A program made the translations under genes and the position numbers. This document shows, piece by piece, positions 50,901 to 61,300 of a stretch of 64,000 nt of DNA; positions within the stretch are counted from its first letter, which is position 1, and every line of letters starts with the position of its first letter. Source of the DNA: Trichoplax adhaerens (Eukaryota > Placozoa > Uniplacotomia > Trichoplacea > Trichoplacidae); NCBI RefSeq assembly GCF_000150275.1, contig NW_002060949.1, positions 3,292,449-3,356,448 on the forward strand, in the 5' to 3' direction. The notes under the pieces are model-generated. The model was not told the DNA's origin. It saw only the letters and a list, made by a program, of their open reading frames with translations, and made no database searches.

Positions 50901-51598
50901 GATTAAAACCATACTGGACATTTCTAAATATTCCATAGTATTTGATTGATTCTTCGAGGATATAGTGTAGCGTTATAATTTTCAACTAGTCATAACTCCA
51001 GTCCTTATTAATGATGTAGTTATATCTACTTTCCAATGAAATCGATTATTTACTGTCGATGCAGAACCACTCGTATTATAATTATCAAGGAGCATTATGC
51101 ATGTCTGATCAAAACGACTGTACTTATCTTTAAGTGACAGTCGAATTAGAACGTAATCTTCAAATAATTATACCAATCTACACGGCGGTTTTAAAAGCTG
51201 TAGTCATATTACACCATGAATGTAGATACTATTTGAATATACCGTACAGCAATACGATATCGGAGTGGTCAATTGCAATCAATCTATTCTTGAATTTTAG
51301 CTGGTAACTAATTTGTTTACCGAAATAGATGTCAATCAATTAAGGGATGTAATGAATGAATAATTTCATCTTCTGTTACAAAATCATTTCCCATTTTTCA
51401 AAGATAAAATTCATGGAAAATAATAGCAGTTGTAGCATATATTGGTATGGCTCAAAGAAGGCTATTGCAATGCTTATGCCAAACATTTGCTAATAGTCAT
51501 TTCACTTACTTGGCCATGATAACTAAACCATCTTCATTCAAAAGATCCAAGAAGATTTGTCGATCAAATTCTAGTAATTCACCTGTATTACCAGCCAT
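44960..51598 (-). CDS. ERCC4: ERCC4/XPF DNA repair endonuclease catalytic subunit, ~30 exons
   Basis: XPF pairs with ERCC1 to cut 5' of DNA lesions in nucleotide excision repair, and acts in crosslink repair (family knowledge). My exon chain: 51510..51598, 50267..50363, 50035..50117, 49645..49767, 49506..49563, 49302..49414, 49187..49226, 48991..49104, 48790..48882, 48664..48719, 48532..48585, 48354..48423, 48210..48268, 48107..48135, 47915..47986, 47732..47793, 47555..47639, 47373..47425, 47182..47291, 47029..47145, 46870..46963, 46702..46776, 46521..46583, 46280..46414, 46099..46185, 45925..46010, 45674..45842, 45521..45580, 45248..45387, 44960..45125; 2652 nt, 883 aa. N-terminal helicase-like part (LLEFDRQIF..., GLGVDRM), Lys-rich linker, [12 protein letters not shown] at 649-660, catalytic GDYIL...ERKSLSD (D680, E690-R-K, D696), C-terminal HhH (LPGI near 820; [16 protein letters not shown]). 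The linker exons (47182-47425) and the exon 15 donor are less certain. Confidence 0.92.
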
Positions 51599-52220
51599 TC
51601 TATTCCTAATGCTTACAATCGATATCTTATCTACAACAGCAATAATTTATATTCAGCTAAGTTGATCTGCAAAGAATCATGCTGGACTATCTAGTCGTAA
51701 AATATTGATAGTTAGGCCGAATGCTGATGGTTTCTTTGGGCTTTTTCTTTCTGCCACAATCAGAATGTGCAAATGCGATTTTGATTTAGTCAGCAAGTTG
51801 TCAGGATTCAGTAGGACTGAATAGTAGTATAAATGCGTTGATATTGGGTACTGTTCTAAACTAGTCGTAAAAGAGCGGTGAAATTGAAGAAAAAAATCGA
51901 AAACTTTTTCTTACCTATGGGATAGAGCGTACTGTAGCTTAGGCTTTCGCTATACAATACCAGTAAGCATATTGCTGACGATACTAATAGCTGTGCTTTC
52001 GCAGTACTGTACGGGTAGCACTACCGATACATGCAGTGTTGCTGCAGTCACTGTATGTGATTTGGAGTTTTACCCACACTGCTGACAGGTAAACAAATTG
52101 ATCTCATATCCCAATCTTGCAGTCTGATTTTCCATCGAGATTGGAAGATTGAAATTGGAGTAAGTTGAATCAATCTTATAACTATCCTTTAGAAGACGTT
52201 GTCGTTTGACACAGGTTAGG
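51599..52220. promoter_or_regulatory. shared head-to-head intergenic region of ERCC4 and carboxypeptidase gene 1
   Basis: 622 bp separate the ATG of ERCC4 (minus) from the ATG of the carboxypeptidase (plus). Both 5' regions must fit here, so a bidirectional promoter is plausible. The right part (about 51950-52080) is less AT-rich and repeats CAGTACTGTA-like words. No TATA element can be singled out. Confidence 0.5.
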
Positions 52221-53522
52221 ATGCGTTGGATTATTATTCTTGGATTACTTTTATGCGGTGTTCAGTGGGCCACTGCCAGCAGTTCTAAAATCCCCAAGCA
52301 AAAATGGGGCTATGTTGATGTTCGTAAAAATGCTCACATGTTTTGGTGGTTTTATGGTGCTAGTCAACAACGGCGCGATCAAGCACCACTTGTAATGTGG
52401 TTACAAGGTGGTCCAGGTGGCTCATCGACTGGTTTTGGTAATTTTCTGGAGATTGGACCGTTAACAGTCCAATTGAAACCAAGAAATACTACTTGGCTAC
52501 AAAAAGCAAATCTCTTATTTGTTGACAATCCTGTCGGTGCTGGATTTAGTTATGTCGATAAACCTTCTGCTTATTGCACCAACGTGACACAAATTGCTAA
52601 CGATTTGGTCACCATGTTTAAAGCATTTTTAAAGACTATTCCAGCCTTTCGTAAAATCCCATTTTATATCTTCTGTGAATCTTACGGAGGTAAAATGACT
52701 GCTGCTTTTGGTGTTGCTCTGAAAAAGGCAATCATGTCCAAAGAAATTTCTGTCGATTTTCGTGGTGTTGCCCTTGGGGACTCTTGGATATCACCACAGG
52801 ATTCGGTTGATACTTGGGGCCCTTATTTATTGTCTACATCATTGGTTGATACTGAAGGTGCAGCACAAATTCAAAGCTATGCCAATAACATAAGGACTGC
52901 TCTTTCAAACAAGAAATATGCTAAAGCAACAAATCTATGGAGTCAGATGGAAAATGTTGTCGAAAACTTGACCAACAATGTCAATTTTTATAATATCTTG
53001 ACACAACCATCAAGCAATGGGTTAACCTGTGCTGCCCATGATACTGCATGCCGGATTTTAAGTGAAATGAATACCCTTACCCTAGCTCAGCTAATGAATG
53101 GCCCTATTCGTAAGAAGCTTAGAATTATTCCAAAGAATGTAACTTGGGGTGGTCAATCAGGACCAGTCTTTCAATATCAATCGGTTGAATTTATGAAACC
53201 TGTCATTGATGATGTTGATAAATTATTAGATATGGGTGTATCAGTTACTGTCTACACCGGACAACTTGATCTTATTGTTGATACTTTAGGTACCGAAAGG
53301 TGGGTCAATAAGTTAAAGTGGAAGTATCTCAGTCAATATAAAAAGAGCAAAAGAGTTCCGATATACGCTTCTGGATCTCGTGAAACAGGCGCATTTTATA
53401 AATCTTACAAAAATTTGTCATTTTATTGGATAATGAAAGCTGGTCATATGGTGCCTGCTGATAATGGGCCGGTAGCATTAGAGATGTTGGAAAGAGTTAT
53501 TGGCGCAAAGCATATGAATTAA
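52221..53522 (+). CDS. SCPEP1-like serine carboxypeptidase 1 (secreted/lysosomal), intronless
   Basis: 433 aa S10-family serine carboxypeptidase, closest in motifs to vertebrate retinoid-inducible serine carboxypeptidase (SCPEP1, about 452 aa). It removes C-terminal residues, probably in lysosome or secretory vesicles (family knowledge). I take ATG 52221; the frame extends five codons upstream only to a TTG. Residues 1-20 form a signal peptide (MRWIIILGLLLCGVQWATAS). Then WGYVDVRKNAHMFWWFYG, WLQGGPGGSSTGFGNF (about 60-75), CESYGGKM with nucleophile Ser154, GVALGDSWISP, MNGPIRKKLRIIP, YTGQLDLIVDT with Asp350, and KAGHMVPADNG with His409 complete the triad. Several N-glycosylation sites are visible. 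It has no introns although its neighbour ERCC4 has about 29. The membrane-anchored paralogue lies 3.4 kb downstream on the same strand. Confidence 0.95.
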   Translation: MRWIIILGLLLCGVQWATASSSKIPKQKWGYVDVRKNAHMFWWFYGASQQRRDQAPLVMWLQGGPGGSSTGFGNFLEIGPLTVQLKPRNTTWLQKANLLFVDNPVGAGFSYVDKPSAYCTNVTQIANDLVTMFKAFLKTIPAFRKIPFYIFCESYGGKMTAAFGVALKKAIMSKEISVDFRGVALGDSWISPQDSVDTWGPYLLSTSLVDTEGAAQIQSYANNIRTALSNKKYAKATNLWSQMENVVENLTNNVNFYNILTQPSSNGLTCAAHDTACRILSEMNTLTLAQLMNGPIRKKLRIIPKNVTWGGQSGPVFQYQSVEFMKPVIDDVDKLLDMGVSVTVYTGQLDLIVDTLGTERWVNKLKWKYLSQYKKSKRVPIYASGSRETGAFYKSYKNLSFYWIMKAGHMVPADNGPVALEMLERVIGAKHMN

Positions 53523-54689
53523 GGTGTACTTTTAGTACTCTGCAGTCTTTTCGTAATCAAGAGTGAGTCAAAATTGTTAGAATATCGTTTTGACTGCACT
53601 TTACATTTATACGTGCAGTCAACGCATGCAGTCGGTATCATGTCATTTCTGATTAATGATTGAGTGAATATGTGTACACTGTATCGCATTAAATTGTTTC
53701 TAATTTGTTGATAGAGTTCTCGTAACGGTTTTACCGATTCGCTTGTCAGCTAGTTTATATCATAGTCGAAAATATTCAGTTTATTTTATAAAAGATGATG
53801 AAAATTTATTTTAATGATAGTCAGAAATTGTAGCGTCTTTTTGAAGTCTTTGATAATCTGAAAGTGTATCATTGCCGATTTTCGGTTGACTTATTAAATA
53901 TAGCATCAACTAAATCAATCGCTCAATGTAGATGACTTGAGTAGGTGTAGTATATATGCAAGTAGTCATGTCCTTTTTTAAAACAGGAAGATTGGTATTT
54001 CCATTGGAAAGACATTGCTGACCGCTAGTTTATTAGGTATTTTTCAAAAGTAGGGATTAAATATACGAATTTCCAGTACACGAGTCCGGCCATTTAGATC
54101 CTATTACTGACATGTGGCCTAGTAAGAAGAATGGTGATGCACTCGATTTTCTGAAGTAAAATATTGTCTTCATTTCATATATCGTAAGTCCTACAATCAA
54201 ACAACTAGGAGAGAGTTCAACGTTTACGAGGGTATCCATGCAATGGATCATAATTATACTGCTGCATTAACTTTGACATTAATGCATTTATGTAGGAAAT
54301 CATGATTGTATGGAATGTTTTATCATGGACTACTGGATATACTGTACATCGATGTATCTAGTAGTTTATGGTTTTATCTTCAGTATGCCTTTACTATCCG
54401 ATGTGTCAAAGCTTGTGATTGTGTAAGTTTTCATTAGCTTAGTAATTTCTATACTGTATTTACCACTAGTATGCGGTTGATTCATTCATCATTATACATA
54501 ACATATAGTATCTACAATATGTCTCAATTAATTCTAACTGTCAGGAACCAACAACAGCTACTGTAATACTGGGGCCGATGTTCACTTCCTGAGCCATACA
54601 TTAGTGCTGTAGATGATTTATTAGGTCTTAGACCAATGGTCATGAGTGCGCTTGAAATATTGAAGTAAAATCCTACTGAATATTGCTTA
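53523..54689. other. downstream flank of carboxypeptidase gene 1
   Basis: No gene seen. The first few hundred bases should be 3' untranslated sequence; then AT-rich DNA leads into the tandem repeat block. Confidence 0.5.
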
Positions 54690-55500
54690 TGTACGCGTAT
54701 ACTGTACTATAGGATTAAGGATTAATAAAATTAGGACTTTTGCCTACCTTTTACAGTTAATGCCCTAATTCATGCAGTTATTAAGGAATCACAAGAGCTG
54801 AATGTAATTTCAATTGGAATAAAATCGTCGTCAATTCTACCTATATATGACATATGACTATATACGCGTATACTGTACTATGGATCAAGGACATTTCAAT
54901 TGAAATAAAATCGTCCATAATTTTACACATATACACGTACAGTATACTGTACTATACTGTAGGATCAAGGACATTTGCCCATCTTTTACCGTTAATGCTG
55001 TATTTCATGCAATTATTAAGGAATGATCAGAGCTGAATGTCATTTAAACTGGAATATAATCGTATTCAGTTCTACATATATACGCGTATACTGCACTATG
55101 GATCAAGGACATTTCAATTGAAATAAAATCGTCCATAATTTTACACATATACGCGTACAGTATACTGTACTATGCTGTAGGATCAAGGACATTTGCCCGT
55201 CTTTTACCGTTAATGCTGTATTTCATGCAGTTATTAAGGAATCACAAGAGCTGAATGTGATTTCAATTGGAATAAAATCGTCGTCAGTTCTACCTATATA
55301 TGACATATGACTATATACGCGTATACTTTACTGTACTAATGGATCAAGGACATTTCAATTGAAATAAAATCGTCCATAATTTTACATACTGTACTATAGT
55401 GTAGGATCAAGGACATTTGCCCATCTTTTACCGTTAATGCTATATTTCCTGTCGTGGTGAAGGAGTCACGTGAGCGGAATGTGATCGATTGTATATACAG
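54690..55500. repeat. ~230-bp tandem repeat, about 3.3 copies
   Basis: Landmark TATACGCGTATACTG.ACTA recurs at about 54690, 54856, 55080 and 55314. Each is followed by GGATCAAGGACATTT or a variant, CAATTGAAATAAAATCGTCC, CTTTTACCGTTAATGC, and (A/G)TTATTAAGGAAT. The first copy lacks the middle third, and the last fades out at about 55500. Copies are about 90% alike by eye. Each unit contains the ACGCGT palindrome and CTGTAC words. Confidence 0.9.
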
Positions 55501-55720
55501 TATATTCTGCTGTACAGTGTACAGTAGAACACAGACACAGTAGGCAGTACAGTACTGTACACTGTACAGTGTACAGTACTGTCCATTGTCCAATGGCACG
55601 GCACACACACTCTTGATACAGTATTGCAAGAAGTCGTTGATAGCGCAGTCAGTAGCCAGTGTACTGTGTACTGTACTGTACAGTATGTATCCAACGCTAG
55701 AATGGATACCACTCGAACAA
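55501..55720. repeat. CTGTAC/GTACAG-rich simple sequence
   Basis: About 200 bp built largely of overlapping TGTACAGT, GTACTGTAC and CAGTGTAC words; the same words occur in the neighbouring tandem repeat and elsewhere in the window (34330-34480, 51950-52060). Includes the 34-bp perfect palindrome listed separately. Confidence 0.75.
55549..55582. repeat. 34-bp perfect palindrome
   Basis: The 34 bases are identical to their own reverse complement (left half ACAGTACTGTACACTGT, right half ACAGTGTACAGTACTGT) with no spacer; symmetry breaks at 55548/55583. It could extrude as a cruciform. Confidence 0.9.
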
Positions 55721-55803
55721 GCTGGCTGACTCTTCCTACAGTTCGACTCAGTCCGGTATGATGGGTGTGGAAGACGCGTCAGTCAATCACAACTCGCTAT
55801 TTC

Positions 55804-55950
55804 ATGACGACAATAGATCTCCAAAGGAAGTTCCTATTGCTATTGTTCTCCACTTTAGTTTCTTTTGTCTTACTGGTTGCCTGGTCGATGTTACGGTTGC
55901 CCAGTGTCAGCCCATTGCTCGGTTCAACCTTTGTCATTGTATGGCGCTAG
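55804..55950 (+). CDS. doubtful short open frame with signal-anchor-like segment
   Basis: 48 codons from ATG 55804 in a GC-richer patch: MTTIDLQRKF, then a strongly hydrophobic run LLLLFSTLVSFVLLVAWSML, and PLLGSTFVIVWR to TAG. It reads like the cytosolic tail and signal anchor of a type II membrane protein, and a GTATGG donor at the end would allow it to be a first exon. No downstream exon was found before the next gene. Chance is a real possibility. Confidence 0.15.
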   Translation: MTTIDLQRKFLLLLFSTLVSFVLLVAWSMLRLPSVSPLLGSTFVIVWR

Positions 55951-55984
55951 ACTGCAATCACTCTCATACTTGATTCTACAAATT

Positions 55985-56830
55985 GTAAATCATCAATTGA
56001 TGACTGCAACAACAAATATTGTAGACGAATTGTGAATTTCCATCAAAGTTGACAGCCAGCGTAGGAAAAGCGACATGGCTGATTTCAACTGACAGTTTCG
56101 ATCTCGTCCAATGAACGATTGAAGTTGATTATCCACAGTTTTCTACCTACGCAGTTATCGCAAGTTCATCGATCTTGTGCGTTTATATAAACAACATTGC
56201 TGGTGATTCCAAATCTTTAACCAATTGTTAACGTTCATTAGGGTGGACAAGCGGTGTGGAAAAACGACTTGGCTCATTCCAACTCCATATTTTGATCTTG
56301 CTAAATCAACTATTGAAGCTGGCTATCTATACTTTTCCACCAACAGAGTTAGCGCATGGTAATCAATCTTTTACGTGTATAAGTAGCATTGTTGGTGATA
56401 CCAAAATCTTCAATTAATTGTCAACATTCATAAAAGCGGACGGTCAGCATAGAACAACCACTCCACTGATTCTAGCTCAGTATTAAACTCTTACCAAATC
56501 AACCATTGATGTTGGCTATCAACAGTTTTCAATCAACTGAGTCATCGTAAGACAATCTATCTTATAATACGTCTATAAACGACATTGTTGATGATTAGAA
56601 ATCTTGCAGAATTGACAAATTGTCAACATTCACAAGGGCTGACACACAGTGTAGAAAAGCGCCTTGGCTGATTCCAACCCGGTTTTGAAATCTTCTCAAA
56701 TCGATTGTTAAAGTTTACTATCGAGAATTTTCTACTGACAGTACTGGGCTTTCGTGGGGGTAATCGATCTTTTATATAAACAACACAGTCGGTATTGAAA
56801 AACTTGACAAAATTTATCCTTCAAGTTGAA
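55985..56830. repeat. ~197-bp diverged tandem repeat, about 4 copies, upstream of carboxypeptidase gene 2
   Basis: The landmark (G/T)GACA..CAG.GT.G(A)AAAAGCG recurs at about 56050, 56243, 56437 and 56639 (spacing 193-202). Each is followed by TTGGCTGATTCCAAC or a variant, an AAATC.A..(A)TTGAAG element, TATC.ACAGTTTTC, GATCTT...TATAAACAACATTG, and AATTGTCAACATTCA. Copies differ substantially, so the array is old. It ends about 90 bp before the ATG of carboxypeptidase gene 2 and must contain or abut its promoter. Confidence 0.85.
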
Positions 56831-56919
56831 TCTGCCTACTCCAATTCAAAAAAAAAAACTCCACGCTTGACGACATCATCAAATATTTATATTGACTGGT
56901 GACCAACAAGGAAAGAAAA

Positions 56920-58386
56920 ATGGAAGACGAACTATTAGATGAAACACAACATGGAGGTAAAGTGGCGTTAGAATTTGTCCAGAAAAAGCGATTCTCATCC
57001 AAAATCTATGCGGCTATCGTGGTTTTTGTAATAGCAGTAATTTTAATAGCAGTCTTAATCACTCTCTTTGCTACCGGTATCATCGGCGGCAACAAGGCTC
57101 AAACTCCAACCAATGTAACCAATGTTACTATCAATGGTGTACCAGGAGAACGCTGGGATTATGTCACCGTTCGACCTGGAGCGCATATGTTCTACATGTT
57201 TTATGGCTCAACAAAGACAACACCTTCACGCGATCAGTTGCCTTTAATCCTATGGTTGCAAGGTGGTCCGGGTGGATCGTCCACTGGATTTGGTAACTTT
57301 GCAGAAATTGGCCCGTTAGATATTAATCTGAAGCCAAGGAAATCTACTTGGCTATCGCGAGCCAACTTATTGTTTATAGATAATCCTGTAGGTACTGGAT
57401 GGAGTTACGTTGATAATTCCTCCTTGTATACCACCGATGTGGATCAAATTGCTTCCGATCTCGTCGTAGCTATCAAAGTTATATTCAATCAAATTCCTAA
57501 AATGAGAAAAGTACCATTCTATATTTTTGCTGAGTCGTATGGTGGAAAGATGACTGTAGCATTTGCAATCCAATTGAAAAAGGCTATTGCTTCCAATAGT
57601 ATTCAATGCAATTTTCATGGAGTAGCCCTTGGAGATTCATGGATATCACCTTATGACTATGTTAACACTTGGGGACCATACTTATTTGCTTTATCGTTAT
57701 TGGATAAGAAGGAAGAAAAATCGGTCCAATATTACTCATCCTCTATTGCACAAGCAATGAAAAATCAACAGTATCAAAATGCTACTAATTTGTGGCGATC
57801 AGCAGAACGATACATAGAATTGGTAACTGGGAATGTCAATTTTTACAATGTTTTATCGCATCGCTACCGTTTCTCCTCTAAAAAACGAGAGCAGTCGGAA
57901 CAAGAAAAACTTGAAGCTTATTATCATTCTAGAGTTCGCCGATCATCGGGGCGCACACTTTCTTCAGTCATGAATAGTGACGTCAGGAAAATGTTAGGAA
58001 GTATCATTCCTTCTAATGTTGTATGGGGTGGCCAAGCAAATCAAGTCTTTGCATATCAAGAAATTGATTTTATGAAGCCAGTGATTGATAGAGTAGATGA
58101 GTTGTTAAATATGAATGTTACTGTTGCCGTCTATAACGGCCAATTAGACGTTATATGCGATACCTTGGGTACGGAAGCTTGGATGGCAAAATTAAAATGG
58201 AAAAATTTGCAAAACTTCCAAAGTGCTAAGAAGCACATTATGAAATTAAGCAACAAATCAGTTGCTGGCTTTTATAAAAAATTCAATAATCTGTCCTTAT
58301 TTTGGATACTGAAAGCTGGTCATATGGTACCAATTGATGCACCTGACGCTGCACTACAAATGGTAGATACCATACTCACATTTTAA
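56920..58386 (+). CDS. SCPEP1-like serine carboxypeptidase 2, type II membrane-anchored, intronless
   Basis: 488 aa S10-family peptidase. ATG 56920 is the first in frame (a GTG lies seven codons upstream). In place of a cleavable signal peptide there is a charged cytosolic segment of about 28 residues, a hydrophobic span at about 29-53 (IYAAIVVFVIAVILIAVLIT) and an N-glycosylated luminal stem. The catalytic domain follows: WDYVTVRPGAHMFYMFYG, WLQGGPGGSSTGFGNF, AESYGGKM with Ser206, GVALGDSWISP, VYNGQLDVICDTLG with Asp410, KAGHMVPID with His468. An insertion at about 313-350 (basic, ending SRVRRSS) contains a furin-like R-x-R-R site at 338-341 where SCPEP1 proteins have a variable linker. The enzyme is predicted to face the lumen or cell exterior. 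Intronless like its paralogue; an old tandem repeat sits at its 5' end. Confidence 0.93.
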   Translation: MEDELLDETQHGGKVALEFVQKKRFSSKIYAAIVVFVIAVILIAVLITLFATGIIGGNKAQTPTNVTNVTINGVPGERWDYVTVRPGAHMFYMFYGSTKTTPSRDQLPLILWLQGGPGGSSTGFGNFAEIGPLDINLKPRKSTWLSRANLLFIDNPVGTGWSYVDNSSLYTTDVDQIASDLVVAIKVIFNQIPKMRKVPFYIFAESYGGKMTVAFAIQLKKAIASNSIQCNFHGVALGDSWISPYDYVNTWGPYLFALSLLDKKEEKSVQYYSSSIAQAMKNQQYQNATNLWRSAERYIELVTGNVNFYNVLSHRYRFSSKKREQSEQEKLEAYYHSRVRRSSGRTLSSVMNSDVRKMLGSIIPSNVVWGGQANQVFAYQEIDFMKPVIDRVDELLNMNVTVAVYNGQLDVICDTLGTEAWMAKLKWKNLQNFQSAKKHIMKLSNKSVAGFYKKFNNLSLFWILKAGHMVPIDAPDAALQMVDTILTF

Positions 58387-61300
58387 TAAGAACGACCCTA
58401 CAATTTCCTGATATACATGTATTTTCTCCGATGTATGTAGTTGGCATAATGCATACAGTATCTTAACACAGGAGTAGCTTTTAGTAATATGTAGTTTTGC
58501 TTTAACGGGTTTGAAGATGATATCCATCAATGGTTTAAAGTACTCACATGTATAAGATAGCAAATGCTACTCAAAAATACTTTGGCAATCTTAACTGTGG
58601 ATACATTTTAAATTATCATAAGTCATTACTGCATGATACGATTAAATTAAACATGATTTCATGCCTTATTTCTTTATTCTTTATGTTAATATTATTCCTG
58701 ATTCAATCTATAACATGTTATTAACTTATTCTGTAGCAATTATTATCTTTGCAATTAACGAAACATTGAACCATTTGTCATTTTAAAAATATTATTATAC
58801 TGTAGCTTGATTTATAGGCTATAACCAAATAGAATAGATTTCGTTTATATCGTAAAAATTCTTTCTTGTTGTATATATATCAGGAAAATGTTATTAATAA
58901 AATTAATTTGCTTGTGATTTAAGACAACTAGAATTTACTCTATCGTTTGCAAACTATTACTTTGTAGCAAGATATCCAACAATAAGAATAAAACTACGTC
59001 TCAACAAAAGATGATTTATGAACGTTCTGATTGTATGTATAATAGTTAAAAATAGGGTTTAGTAGTTTTCATTTCTTTTATTAATAATACTTCATAATCT
59101 GCCATGTTATAAGAAATGGTCAAATTCCAGTAAATTCTATCTATAGGATGGCATTGTATTATTGACATCATGTTCTCATAGTATCAAAATCTATTTTTCT
59201 TGTTTTTTAATGTATTGCTATCTGGCAGTGGCGATATCTTACCTTTGTAAACGGCATTTCTATGTAAATCCTCAACAATGGCAATAAAAATCTGTCAACG
59301 AAAGACTGCTCTATCCGCATATTCGTTTCCTATAGCTCTCTAATAAAGTAGAGACTATTAGATTTCCGCCTGTAACTTAACAACTTTTTTTAATAAAATG
59401 TACTAATCGTATACTAGGGTAATTATGGTAATGATACTTATTTTCTCAATTATAGCAACTGTAAGATGAATAGAACTAGACTTGGTGATATATCTTGAAA
59501 TTCGAAGAATTTTTTGCCAAGTAAACCTTAAATAGAATTATGGAGTAGTATCGTTATTTGAACGGAATCGTAGCAATATACTTCAAATACGTGTACACCA
59601 CTACGAGTTTTTGATTAGATTGAATCAATTCTAGCCTACACGACGACAATAATTTCAGTAGATAAATGCTTCATCGCGCTTTGATACATTTAGAGTATAG
59701 TACATATGAACAGGTGCAGAGAAAAAAATATTGAGATTTCTGTAATATTTATTTAATTAGTTAATGATAACATAACCAGTATTGGGTGAAATCTTATAAA
59801 AATTTAGTCTATTTCTGTTTAAAACATATTGTAACTGCATTATGATTTCCTTTATAAAACAGTATTAATTGGCGTCAATTTATGTTTACGTAATTTTAAG
59901 GTGATGTGATCCAGGCAAAGTATATTTAATGATATGAATTACAAAGCATGTATGTTTAATTTTTCCATAGTTATACAAATTTCTTTTCATGAAATAGTGG
60001 AAATTGTTTTAGAGTCTAATTAAATGACTTTGACAAAATATGGTATACCGTAAGTAAGACACATCATACTAGAGTAGGTTGCTTTACTTTAAGGCTTTAT
60101 TTTTTATGTAGTATACGTTATTTTCTTCCTATAACAGGGATAATCTCTCATAAATGTCCATAAAAGAGGTTTATTGCTATAGTTCATGATAAAACCAAAG
60201 CGACTAGGGTGTATATTTATTTAGTAATAGACTAAAAAATTTAGATCCATTAGACCATTAGCAAGGAATACTCTCTTGGCAAAACGGCCATAAACGACTG
60301 ATAGTAAGTACCCCATAGAAAATACTGTATACTAAGGATTGACTAGATACCAAACCCTATTACTGCAAAGGATTACTATTACTGTATACGGATATGATGT
60401 AGAAAATTAATTTTTCTAAATATGAAGCAGACATTACTTGTATTTGTATATTTATTAGAATGATACAGGTATTTATTTCATTCTTATTGACAACTTATGA
60501 TACATGATTAAAATCCATAATAGCAGGGAAAATTAAATGAGAATCTTTATATAATTTATATGGCTTTAGGATCTTTAATTAATTTATAGTAATACTTATT
60601 CATAAATTAGCTTGAAGTAAGGCGATGACAACAATAATAAAAATTTGATGTTAGTAAATTAGGTTAAAAAGACATTTCATATTGTATATTATTCAATAGC
60701 TTTACAAGGGATATTCGGCAAATCCTTTTCCTGTACCATGACTACAAAAGTTTATGATTAACTTTTGTACAGTTTCAAAGTACAGTCTAAACTAATATAA
60801 TTTCTTTCTGTATTTCATTATTTAAGAGAAATTTCTCTATAAAATCTAATCAAGCTTTGAAAATGATTTCAAGTGGCAATATTTCACGATCAATTTATCA
60901 ATAAATCATTAAACATTAAGAAATACCCAACTGCCAACACTACATCTTTTGGTGACTTTTATTTATTGTGATAGTTTTGGCATTAATATTGTAGCTTGAT
61001 AAATGGCCTTGAAATTATTCAGAGTAATGAAATAGTTTAAAATATCGTAAAAGTTTGAAGAATTATCAGTTATTCTAGCCGTATTGTAATGTTAAAGGCG
61101 CATATATTACTATTCTATTAGAAACTGAATTTCTTTGTTCCTCGGCAAAGAGTTGCGTTTGTTACCTAAAGATAGCTATAGTCTTATTTATTATCTGTCA
61201 TAAGTAATGGCTCTCTCTCTATATATCTATGTTAACTTTTCGAAATAAAAAAAAAGATGAACAAAAAAGAGAGTTGCCCTATACATCCTTGCCGCACAGG

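Noticed and set aside
50880-51000. A minus-strand MEYLEMSS... frame as first exon of ERCC4
   Set aside because: The phase does not fit the next exon, and a far better first exon with LLEFDRQIF and GLVIMA was found at 51510-51598.
55336-55712. Two overlapping minus-strand open frames of 90-97 codons rich in Cys, Tyr and Val
   Set aside because: They read through CTGTAC-rich simple repeat and the tandem array; the composition is a product of the repeat, not of a protein.
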